Shown here: positions 33,211 to 41,461 of the stretch, piece after piece
Position numbering within the stretch: position 1 is the first letter of the stretch
Layout: each line of letters opens with the position of its first letter
NCBI GenBank assembly: GCA_017510925.1
Contig: JAFWLT010000003.1
Span: 1-57,666 of the forward strand
Direction: 5' to 3'
From: Candidatus Saccharimonadota bacterium
GTDB taxonomy: Bacteria > Patescibacteriota > Saccharimonadia > Saccharimonadales > Saccharimonadaceae
Length of the DNA stretch: 57,666 bases
The notes under the pieces: model-generated
What the model saw: only the letters and a program-made list of their open reading frames with translations
Databases searched by the model: none
What the model was told of the DNA's origin: nothing
Position numbers and translations under genes: made by a program

Positions 33211-33873
33211 AAAGCGTCTATTACGAGAGTCGAATTCGGCTAGGATGTTTGTGATGTCGTCCCCGTCCATCTCAGGGAAGTATTTCTTCATAAATAAGAA
33301 CTCGGCATAAGAGGAACGCCAGAGCATAAAGCCACTAATTCTTTCTTCACCGGAAGTTCTGACTACCATATCAATATTTGGTACTTCTGGATGATAAAGA
33401 TGCCCTCTAATAGATTCTGGGGTAATTTTTTCGCCATTTTTGACTGCCATATTAGCAGCGTCGGCAATTTCTTGCTCGCCACCATAGTTGAAGCAGAAGC
33501 ATACAGTAATACCCGTACAGCCTTTAGTAATATCTTCGGCTTTTTCTAGAGCAGAAGCTAGTTTTGGCCCAACGTGCTCTTTGGAACCCAAAATTAACAT
33601 TCTAGCATTCTGGGTAGCTAATTTTTCGGCGTATTTAAGAATGCGCGTTTCGGCTAGCTTCATAATGTAACTAACTTCGTCTGCACTTCGGCCCCAGTTT
33701 TCAGTACTAAATACATAGAAAGTGATGTATTTGATCTCGGTTTTTGAGGCAGCTGCTACTAGCTCTTCGATTGTGTCTAGGCCTTTTTTGTGACCCTCGA
33801 TGGTAGGGAGGCCCTTAGACTTAGCCCAACGACGATTACCATCTGCAATAATTCCTAGGTGTTTTAATGTCAT
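33202..33873 (-). CDS. uppS: Isoprenyl (undecaprenyl) diphosphate synthase
   Basis: 223 residues. Cis-prenyltransferase that builds the lipid carrier for peptidoglycan precursors. The active-site motif is GIIADGNRRWAKSKGLPTIEGHKKG; YVFSTENWGRS and later VVRTSGEERISGFMLWRSSYAEF are also present. Start overlaps the frr stop by 4 bases (ATGA), so it is coupled to frr as in many bacteria. The last codons lie in an arm of the structured element. Confidence 0.95.
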   Translation of the reverse strand: MTLKHLGIIADGNRRWAKSKGLPTIEGHKKGLDTIEELVAAASKTEIKYITFYVFSTENWGRSADEVSYIMKLAETRILKYAEKLATQNARMLILGSKEHVGPKLASALEKAEDITKGCTGITVCFCFNYGGEQEIADAANMAVKNGEKITPESIRGHLYHPEVPNIDMVVRTSGEERISGFMLWRSSYAEFLFMKKYFPEMDGDDITNILAEFDSRNRRFGK

Positions 33874-34415
33874 ATTTTCATAATCTCATCTGATTTGTTT
33901 TTGAATTCGGCGTCAATTTTGTCGGAAAATTCTTTGGTGAGATCTTCGATATCTTTTTCGGCACGCTTTTTGACATCTTCACTCATTTCTGATGCGATTT
34001 TAACAGCTTTTCTAGCATCTTCACGAATGTTTCTAAGAGCCACCTTGGCATTTTCTACCTTTGCAGAGGCATTTTTAACGATCTCTTTGCGACGTTCTTC
34101 GGTGAGTGGTGGAATCGGCACCCTAATTACACGGCCATCATCGGCAGGGTTAAGGCCGAGGGATTGATCTGCGCGAATAGCAGATTCAATTGCTGCAATG
34201 TTGGCTGGATCAAATGGGGTGACTACAAGGAGTGTAGCGTCGGCAGCAGTAATGTTGGCGGCTTGGTTTAGTGGCATAAATTGGCCATAAACTTCTACCT
34301 TAACGCCAGAAAGCATATCTGGGTGAGCCCGACCAGTGCGAACTTTTTTCATTTCATCTTTAAATCGCTCAATAATGTCTTCCATTTTTTTGCGATCTTC
34401 TTTAGTGTCAAACAT
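33870..34415 (-). CDS. frr: Ribosome recycling factor
   Basis: 181 residues, normal length. It separates ribosomal subunits after termination together with EF-G. Signatures: KVRTGRAHPDMLSGVKVEVYG, VVTPFDPANIAAIESAI and RVPIPPLTEERRKEIVKN. AAGGAG precedes the ATG. The promoter is divergent from that of rseP. Confidence 0.97.
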   Translation of the reverse strand: MFDTKEDRKKMEDIIERFKDEMKKVRTGRAHPDMLSGVKVEVYGQFMPLNQAANITAADATLLVVTPFDPANIAAIESAIRADQSLGLNPADDGRVIRVPIPPLTEERRKEIVKNASAKVENAKVALRNIREDARKAVKIASEMSEDVKKRAEKDIEDLTKEFSDKIDAEFKNKSDEIMKI

Positions 34416-34440
34416 ACAAACTCCTTGTTTTATTAATCCT

Positions 34441-34449
34441 ATTATACCA
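34441..34449 (-). promoter_or_regulatory. Extended -10 promoter of frr-uppS
   Basis: TGG-TATAAT on the minus strand (hexamer 34446-34441), about 25 bases before the ATG. Confidence 0.7.
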
Positions 34450-34458
34450 TAGAATGTG

Positions 34459-34467
34459 TGATATAAT
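34459..34467 (+). promoter_or_regulatory. Extended -10 promoter of rseP, leaderless
   Basis: TGA-TATAAT (hexamer 34462-34467), 6 bases before the ATG at 34474. Confidence 0.75.
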
Positions 34468-34473
34468 AGGGTT

Positions 34474-35739
34474 ATGGATATATTTGTTGGAGTTATTGTC
34501 GGCTTACTTGTTTTGATGGCGTTAGTCGTAGCACACGAGTTTGGTCATTTTATTGCAGCCAGAAGAAATGGCGTTAATGTTCTAGAATTTGGGATTGGTT
34601 TTCCACCTAGAGCAATTGCCTGGGTCAAAGATCCTAAAACCGGCAAATGGCGCAAATTAAAGCGCTCTGAGTGGGATAAAACTGGCATCACTAAGGCTGT
34701 TGGCTCAGATAAGTCGGAAAAATCGCAGGCGCCTGGATTGATCTTTAGTCTTAACTGGTTGCCAATTGGTGGGTTCTGCCAGATGGATGGAGAATCAGCT
34801 GAAGATAGTCGCAAAGGTACTTTTGGTAATGCTAGTTTTTGGAAAAAAACCAAAATTTTGTTTGCCGGCGTAGCAATGAACTGGCTGGTAGCCTTTATAA
34901 TTTTTACTGTTTTGGCCTGGGCAGGGATGCCGAATTTTCTCGATGGCCAATTTACGATCGAGGCCGATACTAGAGTAGATAGAACTCCTGTAGAAATTAA
35001 AGAAGTTTTCGAAAATTCTCCGGCTAGCGAAGCTGGGCTTAAGGCTGGCGACCTCATCTTAAAGGTTGATGATAAAGAAGTAGGTTCAGGAAGCGAGATT
35101 ATTGATATTAACAAAGAAAAGGCCGGTGAATTAGTGCAATACAAGATACATCGCAAAGGAGAAGAAGGCTGCAATTGTGACCGAGATATAGAGCTTGGTG
35201 TGCATTTGAATCCTGAAAATTCCGAATATATTTTAGGCGTCAAGATGGAATCTTCGCAATCTCTTTCTTATTCGACTTGGAGTGCACCAATTGTGGGAGC
35301 AGGACTCACTTTGCAGTTGACTGGCGAAACCTTTAAGGGGCTTGGGCAGCTAGTTTGGAATTTAATTTCTGGGATAGGTCAGCAACTTAGTTTTGATGGC
35401 GCTGTGAGAGAAAGTGGTAGGGAAGCTATCCAAACAGTAGGCGATTCTGTAACTGGCCCGGTAGGAATTATCGGGGTTCTCTTCCCATCATTTACGGCCT
35501 CCGGAGCTTCTAATTTAGCATTCCTGGCTGCCGTGATCTCGGTATCACTAGCCTGTATGAACGTACTCCCAGTCCCAGCACTTGATGGTGGTAGATGGCT
35601 TCTAATTTTAATTTACAAACTACGCCATAAACGCCTCACTAAAGATATAGAAGAAAAAATTGTAGCTAGAGCCTTTATTATTCTCTTAGCTCTAATCGTA
35701 ATTGTAACAATCTTGGATATTACGAGGTTCTTTAGATGA
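34474..35739 (+). CDS. rseP: RseP-type site-2 metalloprotease (M50)
   Basis: 421 residues, membrane protein. Zinc motif HExxH is H21-E22-F23-G24-H25 in the first helix; the third ligand region is PVPALDGGRWLL (about 362-373). A PDZ domain lies between about 165 and 250 (VFENSPASEAGLKAGDLILKVDDKEV). A cytoplasmic insert after the first helix contains DPKTGKWRKLKRS. RseP enzymes cut membrane-bound substrates, such as anti-sigma factors or leftover signal peptides. It overlaps the next gene, a second membrane protease, by 4 bases. Confidence 0.92.
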   Translation: MDIFVGVIVGLLVLMALVVAHEFGHFIAARRNGVNVLEFGIGFPPRAIAWVKDPKTGKWRKLKRSEWDKTGITKAVGSDKSEKSQAPGLIFSLNWLPIGGFCQMDGESAEDSRKGTFGNASFWKKTKILFAGVAMNWLVAFIIFTVLAWAGMPNFLDGQFTIEADTRVDRTPVEIKEVFENSPASEAGLKAGDLILKVDDKEVGSGSEIIDINKEKAGELVQYKIHRKGEEGCNCDRDIELGVHLNPENSEYILGVKMESSQSLSYSTWSAPIVGAGLTLQLTGETFKGLGQLVWNLISGIGQQLSFDGAVRESGREAIQTVGDSVTGPVGIIGVLFPSFTASGASNLAFLAAVISVSLACMNVLPVPALDGGRWLLILIYKLRHKRLTKDIEEKIVARAFIILLALIVIVTILDITRFFR

Positions 35740-36437
35740 AATTCTTAAAAGTAGTGGGCGTTTCGGCATTTGTATTCGCAGTAGTAGTAGGCGTAGAATT
35801 TTTGATTAGCTTACCTATGGCTCTATGGATGCCAAAAGACATTTTGGAATCGCCAATCACTAATACGATTTATACAATAATTTCATATATTTTAGCGATA
35901 ATTTTTATTATTTATTTGCCACCAAAAATTTTTAAGAAAAAAATTAGCCCTTCGTCTCGCGAGAGCTTGGGGCTTTCTGGTCTTCCAACCTGGACTGATA
36001 TCGGCTTGGCGCCAGTAGGTTATGTAGTTAGTATATTGATTGCGATGGGGCTTACAGCGCTATTTAATTTGATACCGTGGTTTGACGCCAACCAAGCACA
36101 AGAACTAGGATACAGCATTTATATGACAGGGGTGGAACGGGGAATAGCATTTGTAATGTTAGCAGTAGTAGCACCAATCGCCGAAGAAATTGTTTTTAGA
36201 GGATTTTTGTATGGAAAACTTCGCGTAATGATCCCCAAATGGTTGGCAATCCTGATCACTTCGTTTTTGTTTGGACTCGTGCATTTGCAATGGAATGTAG
36301 GAATTACTGTTTTCGCAATGTCTATTGTTACCTGTAGCCTGCGTGAAATTACCGGCACAATTTACGCCGGGACGCTAGTGCATATAATCAACAATGGTGT
36401 GGCTTTTTATCTGGTTTATGTAGCCGGAATAATGTAA
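35736..36437 (+). CDS. CPBP-family intramembrane metalloprotease
   Basis: 233 residues with about six membrane helices. The CPBP/Abi (type II CAAX-like) motifs are APIAEEIVFRGFLYGKL (adjacent Glu plus Arg), FGLVHLQWN and VHIINNGVAFYLV. In bacteria these act in protein maturation, competence-factor processing or bacteriocin self-immunity. Coupled to rseP (ATGA overlap), so both may act on the same membrane substrates. A terminator hairpin follows. Confidence 0.85.
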   Translation: MKFLKVVGVSAFVFAVVVGVEFLISLPMALWMPKDILESPITNTIYTIISYILAIIFIIYLPPKIFKKKISPSSRESLGLSGLPTWTDIGLAPVGYVVSILIAMGLTALFNLIPWFDANQAQELGYSIYMTGVERGIAFVMLAVVAPIAEEIVFRGFLYGKLRVMIPKWLAILITSFLFGLVHLQWNVGITVFAMSIVTCSLREITGTIYAGTLVHIINNGVAFYLVYVAGIM

Positions 36438-36466
36438 AAGAAAAACCCACGGCGTGAAGCCGTGGG
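36436..36466. terminator. Terminator between CPBP and GH13 genes
   Basis: CCCACGGC (36446-36453) pairs with GCCGTGGG (36459-36466). A-rich sequence on the left gives a T tail for the minus-strand gene. Confidence 0.7.
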
Positions 36467-36491
36467 CCTTAGGGGGTTTATCAACTTTGGC

Positions 36492-37688
36492 TTAGAAGTG
36501 TTTCCATTTCTGGACCAATGCGATCGTGTTGGCGAGCACGCTGTTTGGATTAGCTTCCTGAATAGCATATTCGTCTAAGGGGATGGGCGCCCTTGCATAG
36601 GCGCAAGAATTCTCCATCAGACTCTCAATGGAAGCTCCGTTTTTAACACACTGATACTCTGCTTTGGGATCCAATTTCAAAATGTCGAGCATACTGAGTT
36701 TGGGGTTCCTAAGCCCGAGCTCCTGGCCCTGATACAAACAGATGGCCTGCGCATCGGATCTAAACATAAATTCCAAAATCTCGATAGGATCCAAGCCGGA
36801 ACGAGAGGTGAATCTCGGTGAATCGTATGATTCTAACTCCAGCATAAACTTGTGGTTTTTGATCTGAGCATTGAGCCTACGCCTTAATCCTTCGAGAGGC
36901 GTTTTCGCCTTCGAAGAAACAGCTGTGCGTTTAAGCATTCTGTTAGTGATGAACTCTACGTCGGTTTCTCTGGCATAAAAGTCGCAAACTTTGCCGTATT
37001 CAGGGTCAATCAGGTCCATAATCAAGAACGGAGCTTTACCTCCGTAGAGATTAGAGAGCTCATTGATAGCAGTGACGGCTTTTTTGCCGATCAGGATGTT
37101 GGGCAGTACGACTTCATCTGTTGGGTCATCGTTTAAAAGCTGGATCTGATCCAGACGAAAACCGTCGATGTTGTGCTTGTAAAGCCAGAAAGCCATAATT
37201 TTCTTGAAGCACTCTACGAGGCCTCTATCTATGACTCCCTTTGCATACCACTCCAACGTAGCCTGTTCCGGGTGATTGAGCGCCAGATAATATCCGTTTT
37301 CTCCTTGCTGCCACGCAGGAACCTGACCAGATATATTCTGTTTGATAGGATTGCACTTATCAGACCAGATATACCGATGGCTTTCCGTACAAAACCAATT
37401 GTGTTCCACCGAAGTGGAATCAATCGGAAGGTCAAGGATCACCTTGAGGCCCATAGCGTGAGCAGATTTAACGAACTCATCAAAGTCGTTCATTGTGCCA
37501 AGTTTTGGTTCTACTGTATAATAATCTGATACGTCGTATCCGTGGTTTTTCCACGGACTCTCGAATATCGGACTAAGACACACATAGTCAGCACCGAGCG
37601 CCACTATGCGTGGCAGAAACAGAGTCATCATCCGAATGCTCCCCCAGCTAATCGGAAAGAGTTGATAAACCAATGTCTTGTTTGCCAT
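36492..37688 (-). CDS. Degenerate GH13 (alpha-amylase-like) protein
   Basis: 398 residues from the chosen start at 37688, which has AGGAGG upstream. It is a GH13 barrel of the oligo-1,6-glucosidase/trehalose-synthase type (LSPIFESPWKNHGYDVSDYYTV). Catalytic regions are altered. Region I, usually DxxxNHT, is DLPIDSTSVEH (N to D90, H to S91). Region II keeps the nucleophile, D180 in GFRLDQ. In region III the place of the acid/base Glu is FLIMDLIDP, without Glu. Region IV is YDSPR instead of HDxPR. The chain is about 150 residues shorter than usual and lacks the C-terminal beta domain. Probably inactive or altered in activity; there is no signal peptide. Confidence 0.8.
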   Translation of the reverse strand: MANKTLVYQLFPISWGSIRMMTLFLPRIVALGADYVCLSPIFESPWKNHGYDVSDYYTVEPKLGTMNDFDEFVKSAHAMGLKVILDLPIDSTSVEHNWFCTESHRYIWSDKCNPIKQNISGQVPAWQQGENGYYLALNHPEQATLEWYAKGVIDRGLVECFKKIMAFWLYKHNIDGFRLDQIQLLNDDPTDEVVLPNILIGKKAVTAINELSNLYGGKAPFLIMDLIDPEYGKVCDFYARETDVEFITNRMLKRTAVSSKAKTPLEGLRRRLNAQIKNHKFMLELESYDSPRFTSRSGLDPIEILEFMFRSDAQAICLYQGQELGLRNPKLSMLDILKLDPKAEYQCVKNGASIESLMENSCAYARAPIPLDEYAIQEANPNSVLANTIALVQKWKHF

Positions 37689-37754
37689 AATACTATACCT
37701 CCTCATCAATATTGTTTCGTTGGCAAAAAAAATTAAACTACTAGGTATATTTCT

Positions 37755-37763
37755 ATTATACCA
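37755..37763 (-). promoter_or_regulatory. Extended -10 promoter of the GH13 gene
   Basis: TGG-TATAAT on the minus strand (hexamer 37760-37755), about 60 bases before the ATG. Confidence 0.65.
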
Positions 37764-37787
37764 CAAATGGCCAAAAAAATCAAGATA

Positions 37788-37796
37788 TGGTACAAT
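37788..37796 (+). promoter_or_regulatory. Extended -10 promoter of proS-greA-lysS, leaderless
   Basis: TGG-TACAAT (hexamer 37791-37796), 7 bases before the ATG at 37804. Confidence 0.6.
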
Positions 37797-37803
37797 TTAA
37801 GGT

Positions 37804-39027
37804 ATGAGACTATCTAAATCATTCGTTAAAACTTTAAGGTCTGCACCAAAAGACGAAATTGCCAAAAATGGCGTACTTCTTTCTCGCGCAGGCTATATTC
37901 ACAAAGAAATCGCTGGGGTGTATGATTATTTACCTCTAGGTTTAAGAGTAATCGAGAATATTAAGGGAATTATTCGTGAAGAATTGAATGCTTTAGGTTG
38001 TGAAGAAGTTTCGATGACGGCTCTCCAAAACCCAGAACCATGGGAAAAAACTGGTAGATTTTCTGATGCCGAGGTAGATATCTGGTTTAAAACAGAGGTA
38101 GCTTCTGGCGGCACTCTTGGCCTTGCCCCTACCCACGAGGAACCAATGATTGAAATGCTAAAATCCTATGTATCTTCTTACAAGGATCTACCTCTATACG
38201 TATACCAATTCCAGACCAAATTTAGAAATGAGCTTAGAGCTAAATCCGGGATTATGCGTGGCCGTGAATTTCTAATGAAAGATCTCTATTCTTTCCATAC
38301 CACAGAGGAAGATTTGGATGCATTTTATGCCGAAGCAGAGAAAGCTTACGCTCGGATCTTTGATCGGCTAGGACTAGGTGATTCTACTTACGAGACTTTT
38401 GCTTCTGGTGGTATTTTTGCTAAATTTTCACACGAATATCAGACACTACTTGATGTAGGCGAGGATACAATTTACTACAATGCCGATAAATCTTTGGTAT
38501 TTAACAAAGAGGTATTTAATGATGAGGTTTTGGCTGAATTTGGGGCCAAAAAAGAAGATTTTACAGAGGCTAAGGCTGCCGAAGTTGGCAATATCTTTAA
38601 ACTTAAATTTAAATACACCGAGCCTCTTGGCCTTAAATACACCGATGATTCCAATGAAACTAAAACCGTATATATGGGATGCTACGGGATTGGCGTGTCT
38701 AGAGTAATGGGGGTAATTGCTGAGAAATTTGCCGATGATAAAGGTTTGGTATGGCCGGAAGCCGTAGCCCCATTTAAGTATTATTTGGTGGGGATTGGCT
38801 CCGAAGGTGTTCTTAAAGCAGAGGAATTATATAAGGGGCGCGAAAACGAAATTCTATTTGATGATAGAGATGCTAGACCAGGCGAAAAATTTGCTGATGC
38901 CGAGCTTCTAGGTATCCCTTACAGAGTAGTAGTATCCGACAAGACTCTAGCAGAGGGCAAAGCAGAGGTGGTAAGTCGCGCTACCGGCGAGACAAAAATG
39001 GTTGACCTAAACACACTTTTCGTGTAA
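37804..39027 (+). CDS. proS: Prolyl-tRNA synthetase (short, without editing insertion)
   Basis: 407 residues against about 570 in E. coli ProS. Class II motifs are present: motif 1 GLRVIENIKGIIREEL with SMTALQNPEPWEKTGR, motif 2 KFRNELRAKSGIMRGREFLMKDLYSF and motif 3 GIGVSRVMG. Between motifs 2 and 3 the roughly 180-residue INS editing domain is replaced by about 50 residues. Mis-charged Ala-tRNA(Pro) would therefore need another editor. A C-terminal anticodon-binding domain follows. First of three genes with greA and lysS. Confidence 0.95.
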   Translation: MRLSKSFVKTLRSAPKDEIAKNGVLLSRAGYIHKEIAGVYDYLPLGLRVIENIKGIIREELNALGCEEVSMTALQNPEPWEKTGRFSDAEVDIWFKTEVASGGTLGLAPTHEEPMIEMLKSYVSSYKDLPLYVYQFQTKFRNELRAKSGIMRGREFLMKDLYSFHTTEEDLDAFYAEAEKAYARIFDRLGLGDSTYETFASGGIFAKFSHEYQTLLDVGEDTIYYNADKSLVFNKEVFNDEVLAEFGAKKEDFTEAKAAEVGNIFKLKFKYTEPLGLKYTDDSNETKTVYMGCYGIGVSRVMGVIAEKFADDKGLVWPEAVAPFKYYLVGIGSEGVLKAEELYKGRENEILFDDRDARPGEKFADAELLGIPYRVVVSDKTLAEGKAEVVSRATGETKMVDLNTLFV

Positions 39028-39059
39028 AATATACCTTGTAATTTACGTGGAGCAAAAAA

Positions 39060-39506
39060 ATGAATAAAAAAGAAGTCCATTTGACTGCCGAGGGCAAAAA
39101 AGATTTAGAGAAAGAGCTTGAAGAGCTAATTGCTAAGCGTCCAGAGATTGCTGAAAAAATCGCGACAGCAAGAGCTTTTGGTGATTTATCTGAAAATGAA
39201 GAATATAGCTCTGCTCGCGCCGAGCAAAAAATGACCGAAAACAGAATCCTTGAAATTCAAGACATTCTTAAGAATGCTAAGGTAATTAGGGGTGGCAAAA
39301 AGACCACTGTTTCTCTTGGCGCCAACGTAAAATTAGATCTTGGTGGTAGAAAAGTAGAATATACCGTAGTAGGAGCAACAGAGGCAGATCCTACCAAGGG
39401 TAAAATTTCCAACGAATCGCCAATTGGTAAAGTAATTATGGGCAAAAAAGAGGGCGAAAGCTTGGAATTTAATGGTAAAAAGGTTAAAATTATAAGTATA
39501 AACTAA
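39060..39506 (+). CDS. greA: Transcription elongation factor GreA
   Basis: 148 residues. It rescues backtracked RNA polymerase by stimulating transcript cleavage. The coiled-coil domain covers about 5-75 (KKDLEKELEELIAKRPEIAEKIATARAFGDLSENEEYSSARAEQ with the acidic tip). The globular domain holds SNESPIGKVIMGKKEGES. GGAG precedes the ATG. Its stop overlaps the lysS ATG (TAATG). Confidence 0.95.
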   Translation: MNKKEVHLTAEGKKDLEKELEELIAKRPEIAEKIATARAFGDLSENEEYSSARAEQKMTENRILEIQDILKNAKVIRGGKKTTVSLGANVKLDLGGRKVEYTVVGATEADPTKGKISNESPIGKVIMGKKEGESLEFNGKKVKIISIN

Positions 39507-40987
39507 TGTTATTAGAAGATTATAGAAACGAACGGTTAAAAAAGCTATCTGCTCTTAGGGAGCAGGGTATTGAGCCGTATCCATCAAAGTCAAATCGCAA
39601 TACCTTTATTTCCGATGTAATTAATCATTTTGATGAAAAACAGGGGCAGGAAGTAGTAGTAGCCGGCAGGATCGTAGCAATTCGCTCGTTTGGTAAATTG
39701 GTATTTTTGAAACTTCGCGACGTTACTGGCGAAGTACAGATTTTTATGAAAGCTTCGAGTGAGCCTACCCCAGAGGGGCTACTCGGTGCCAAAGAAGTAA
39801 AACTTCTTGATACAGGCGATTTTATTGAGGCTCGTGGCCTAGTTGATAAGTCCCAAACAGGGGAGATCTCAGTATTTTCCGATTTTGTGAGACTACTTAC
39901 TAAGACACTTCGTCCTCTTCCAGAACAATTTACTAATAAGGAAGAAAGATATCGCCGTCGTTATGTGGACATGAATGTCAACCCAGAGGTACGCGAAAGA
40001 TTAGTACGCCGTTCTAAATTCTGGCAAGCTACCCGTGATTTTATGAACAAACACGGTTTTATAGAGGTGAATATCCCAGTACTCGAGCATACTACCGGTG
40101 GCGCAGATGCTACTCCATTTGTTACCCATATGGACGCTCTAGATGAAGATTTTTATCTAAGAATTTCTCACGAATTACCTCTTAAAAGGCTCCTTGGTGG
40201 TGGCTTTGAGAAGGTTTATGATATTGGGCCTAGATTTAGAAACGAAGGTATTGACGATGAGCATCTCCCAGAGCATATCGCCTTTGAGGCCTATGCTGCG
40301 TACGAGAACTACGAAGATGGTATGAAATTCTACGAAGAGATGATCAAATACGTCTGTAAAGAGACCTGGGGAACTTTGGAATTCCACGTTGGTGGGTTTG
40401 ATATCAACCTAGACTGTGAATGGCCAAGAGTAAAATATGCCGATCTCCTCTCTGAAAAGTTTGGGGTAGATGTATTTAACCCAGATAGAGAGCATTTGAT
40501 TAAAGTTTTGCTTGAAAACTGGGATGCTAAAGATCTATCAAAAGAAGACTTTATTAAGAAACTCGAAAATACTACTACACCACATCTAATTGATGACGTA
40601 TGGAAGCTGATTAGAAAGACCTCACCTGGGCCTTACTGGGTGATCGAAGAGCCACTTTCTTTGTCGCCTCTAGCTAAGAAATCCTCAGAAAATCCTCTTG
40701 TAACAGAGAGATTCCACCCCGTAATCGCTGGCACAGAAATGGGCAACGGCTTCTCAGAACTGAACGACCCTCTAGATCAGTTAGCTAGATTTGAAGAGCA
40801 ACAAGCAGCCAGAGACGCTGGTGACGAAGAAGCTCAGATGCTAGATAGAGATTTTGTGGAAATGCTAGAATATGGTATGCCACCAGCCTGTGGTTGGGGT
40901 AACTCAGAGCGTAACTTCTGGCTTCTCGAGGGCGTACCAGGGAGGGAAGCAGTACCATTCCCGACTATGCGTTCCTCAGAAATATGA
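39506..40987 (+). CDS. lysS: Lysyl-tRNA synthetase, class II
   Basis: 493 residues, near the usual 500. The N-terminal OB-fold anticodon domain (about 55-145; VVVAGRIVAIRSFGKLVFLKL) precedes the catalytic domain. Motif 2 is IGPRFRNEGIDDEHLPE, then AYENYEDG. The region AGTEMGNGFSELNDPLDQ is typical of LysRS. Motif 3 reads GWGNSERNFW rather than the common GxGIDRL, but keeps the essential Arg. Coupled to greA. Confidence 0.93.
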   Translation: MLLEDYRNERLKKLSALREQGIEPYPSKSNRNTFISDVINHFDEKQGQEVVVAGRIVAIRSFGKLVFLKLRDVTGEVQIFMKASSEPTPEGLLGAKEVKLLDTGDFIEARGLVDKSQTGEISVFSDFVRLLTKTLRPLPEQFTNKEERYRRRYVDMNVNPEVRERLVRRSKFWQATRDFMNKHGFIEVNIPVLEHTTGGADATPFVTHMDALDEDFYLRISHELPLKRLLGGGFEKVYDIGPRFRNEGIDDEHLPEHIAFEAYAAYENYEDGMKFYEEMIKYVCKETWGTLEFHVGGFDINLDCEWPRVKYADLLSEKFGVDVFNPDREHLIKVLLENWDAKDLSKEDFIKKLENTTTPHLIDDVWKLIRKTSPGPYWVIEEPLSLSPLAKKSSENPLVTERFHPVIAGTEMGNGFSELNDPLDQLARFEEQQAARDAGDEEAQMLDRDFVEMLEYGMPPACGWGNSERNFWLLEGVPGREAVPFPTMRSSEI

Positions 40988-40995
40988 TATAACTA

Positions 40996-41024
40996 TTGAC
41001 TTTTTATTGCGTTTGTGCTATAAT
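40996..41024 (+). promoter_or_regulatory. Promoter of the 93-residue hypothetical gene
   Basis: TTGACT (40996-41001), 17 bases, TGC-TATAAT (hexamer 41019-41024). The leader carries the hairpin AACCC-CTCG-GGGTT. Confidence 0.8.
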
Positions 41025-41090
41025 TAAAGCATAAGTACAACCCCTCGGGGTTTACCCGTAGTTTTAGAACGTATGAAGGAGGTCCGAATT

Positions 41091-41372
41091 ATGGCACGAA
41101 TACTGAATGATTTAGTCCCTGAAAATATTGATGACAAGAAGTACGCAAGATATCTGAAGGAAGCAAGAGAGAAGGTTGATCCTTCCAAAATTTCGGATGA
41201 CAAAGATGGAACACTGTGGTGGTTCTTCCGTTGCCTCTATGCCGATTGTCGGCATCACGAAATTGGTAATGGATTTATGAACTACGACGAAGAACTGCGA
41301 CTCGCTGCAGAAGCACAGGCAATCTGTGAAATCCTAACAGCTCGCGAAAAACACTTGGCTCTAGCCATTTAG
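41091..41372 (+). CDS. Small hypothetical protein
   Basis: 93 residues from the ATG at 41091, chosen because AAGGAGGT lies 7 bases before it; an upstream ATG at 41073 has no such site. Family not recognised. It is acidic, mostly helical (DKKYARYLKEAREKVDPSK) and soluble, with no signal peptide. C67 and C72 of RCLYADCRHHE and two His could form a metal site but are not a known motif. Its own promoter with a 60-base leader and its own terminator mean it is expressed alone. Confidence 0.7.
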   Translation: MARILNDLVPENIDDKKYARYLKEAREKVDPSKISDDKDGTLWWFFRCLYADCRHHEIGNGFMNYDEELRLAAEAQAICEILTAREKHLALAI

Positions 41373-41394
41373 TCCATTTTATACTCCCCCAACG

Positions 41395-41426
41395 AAAGGC
41401 TCAGGTTAAAACACCTGGGCCTTTTT
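41395..41426 (+). terminator. Intrinsic terminator
   Basis: AAAGGCTCAGGT (41395-41406) pairs with ACCTGGGCCTTT (41413-41424, one G-U), then a T run. Confidence 0.85.
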
Positions 41427-41452
41427 ACTTATTCTAAATTTTGTTGTATAAT
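41424..41452 (+). promoter_or_regulatory. Promoter of uvrB, near-leaderless
   Basis: TTTACT (41424-41429), 17 bases, TATAAT (41447-41452), 9 bases before the ATG at 41462. The -35 box overlaps the preceding terminator's T run. Confidence 0.75.
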
Positions 41453-41461
41453 ATTAAGGAT

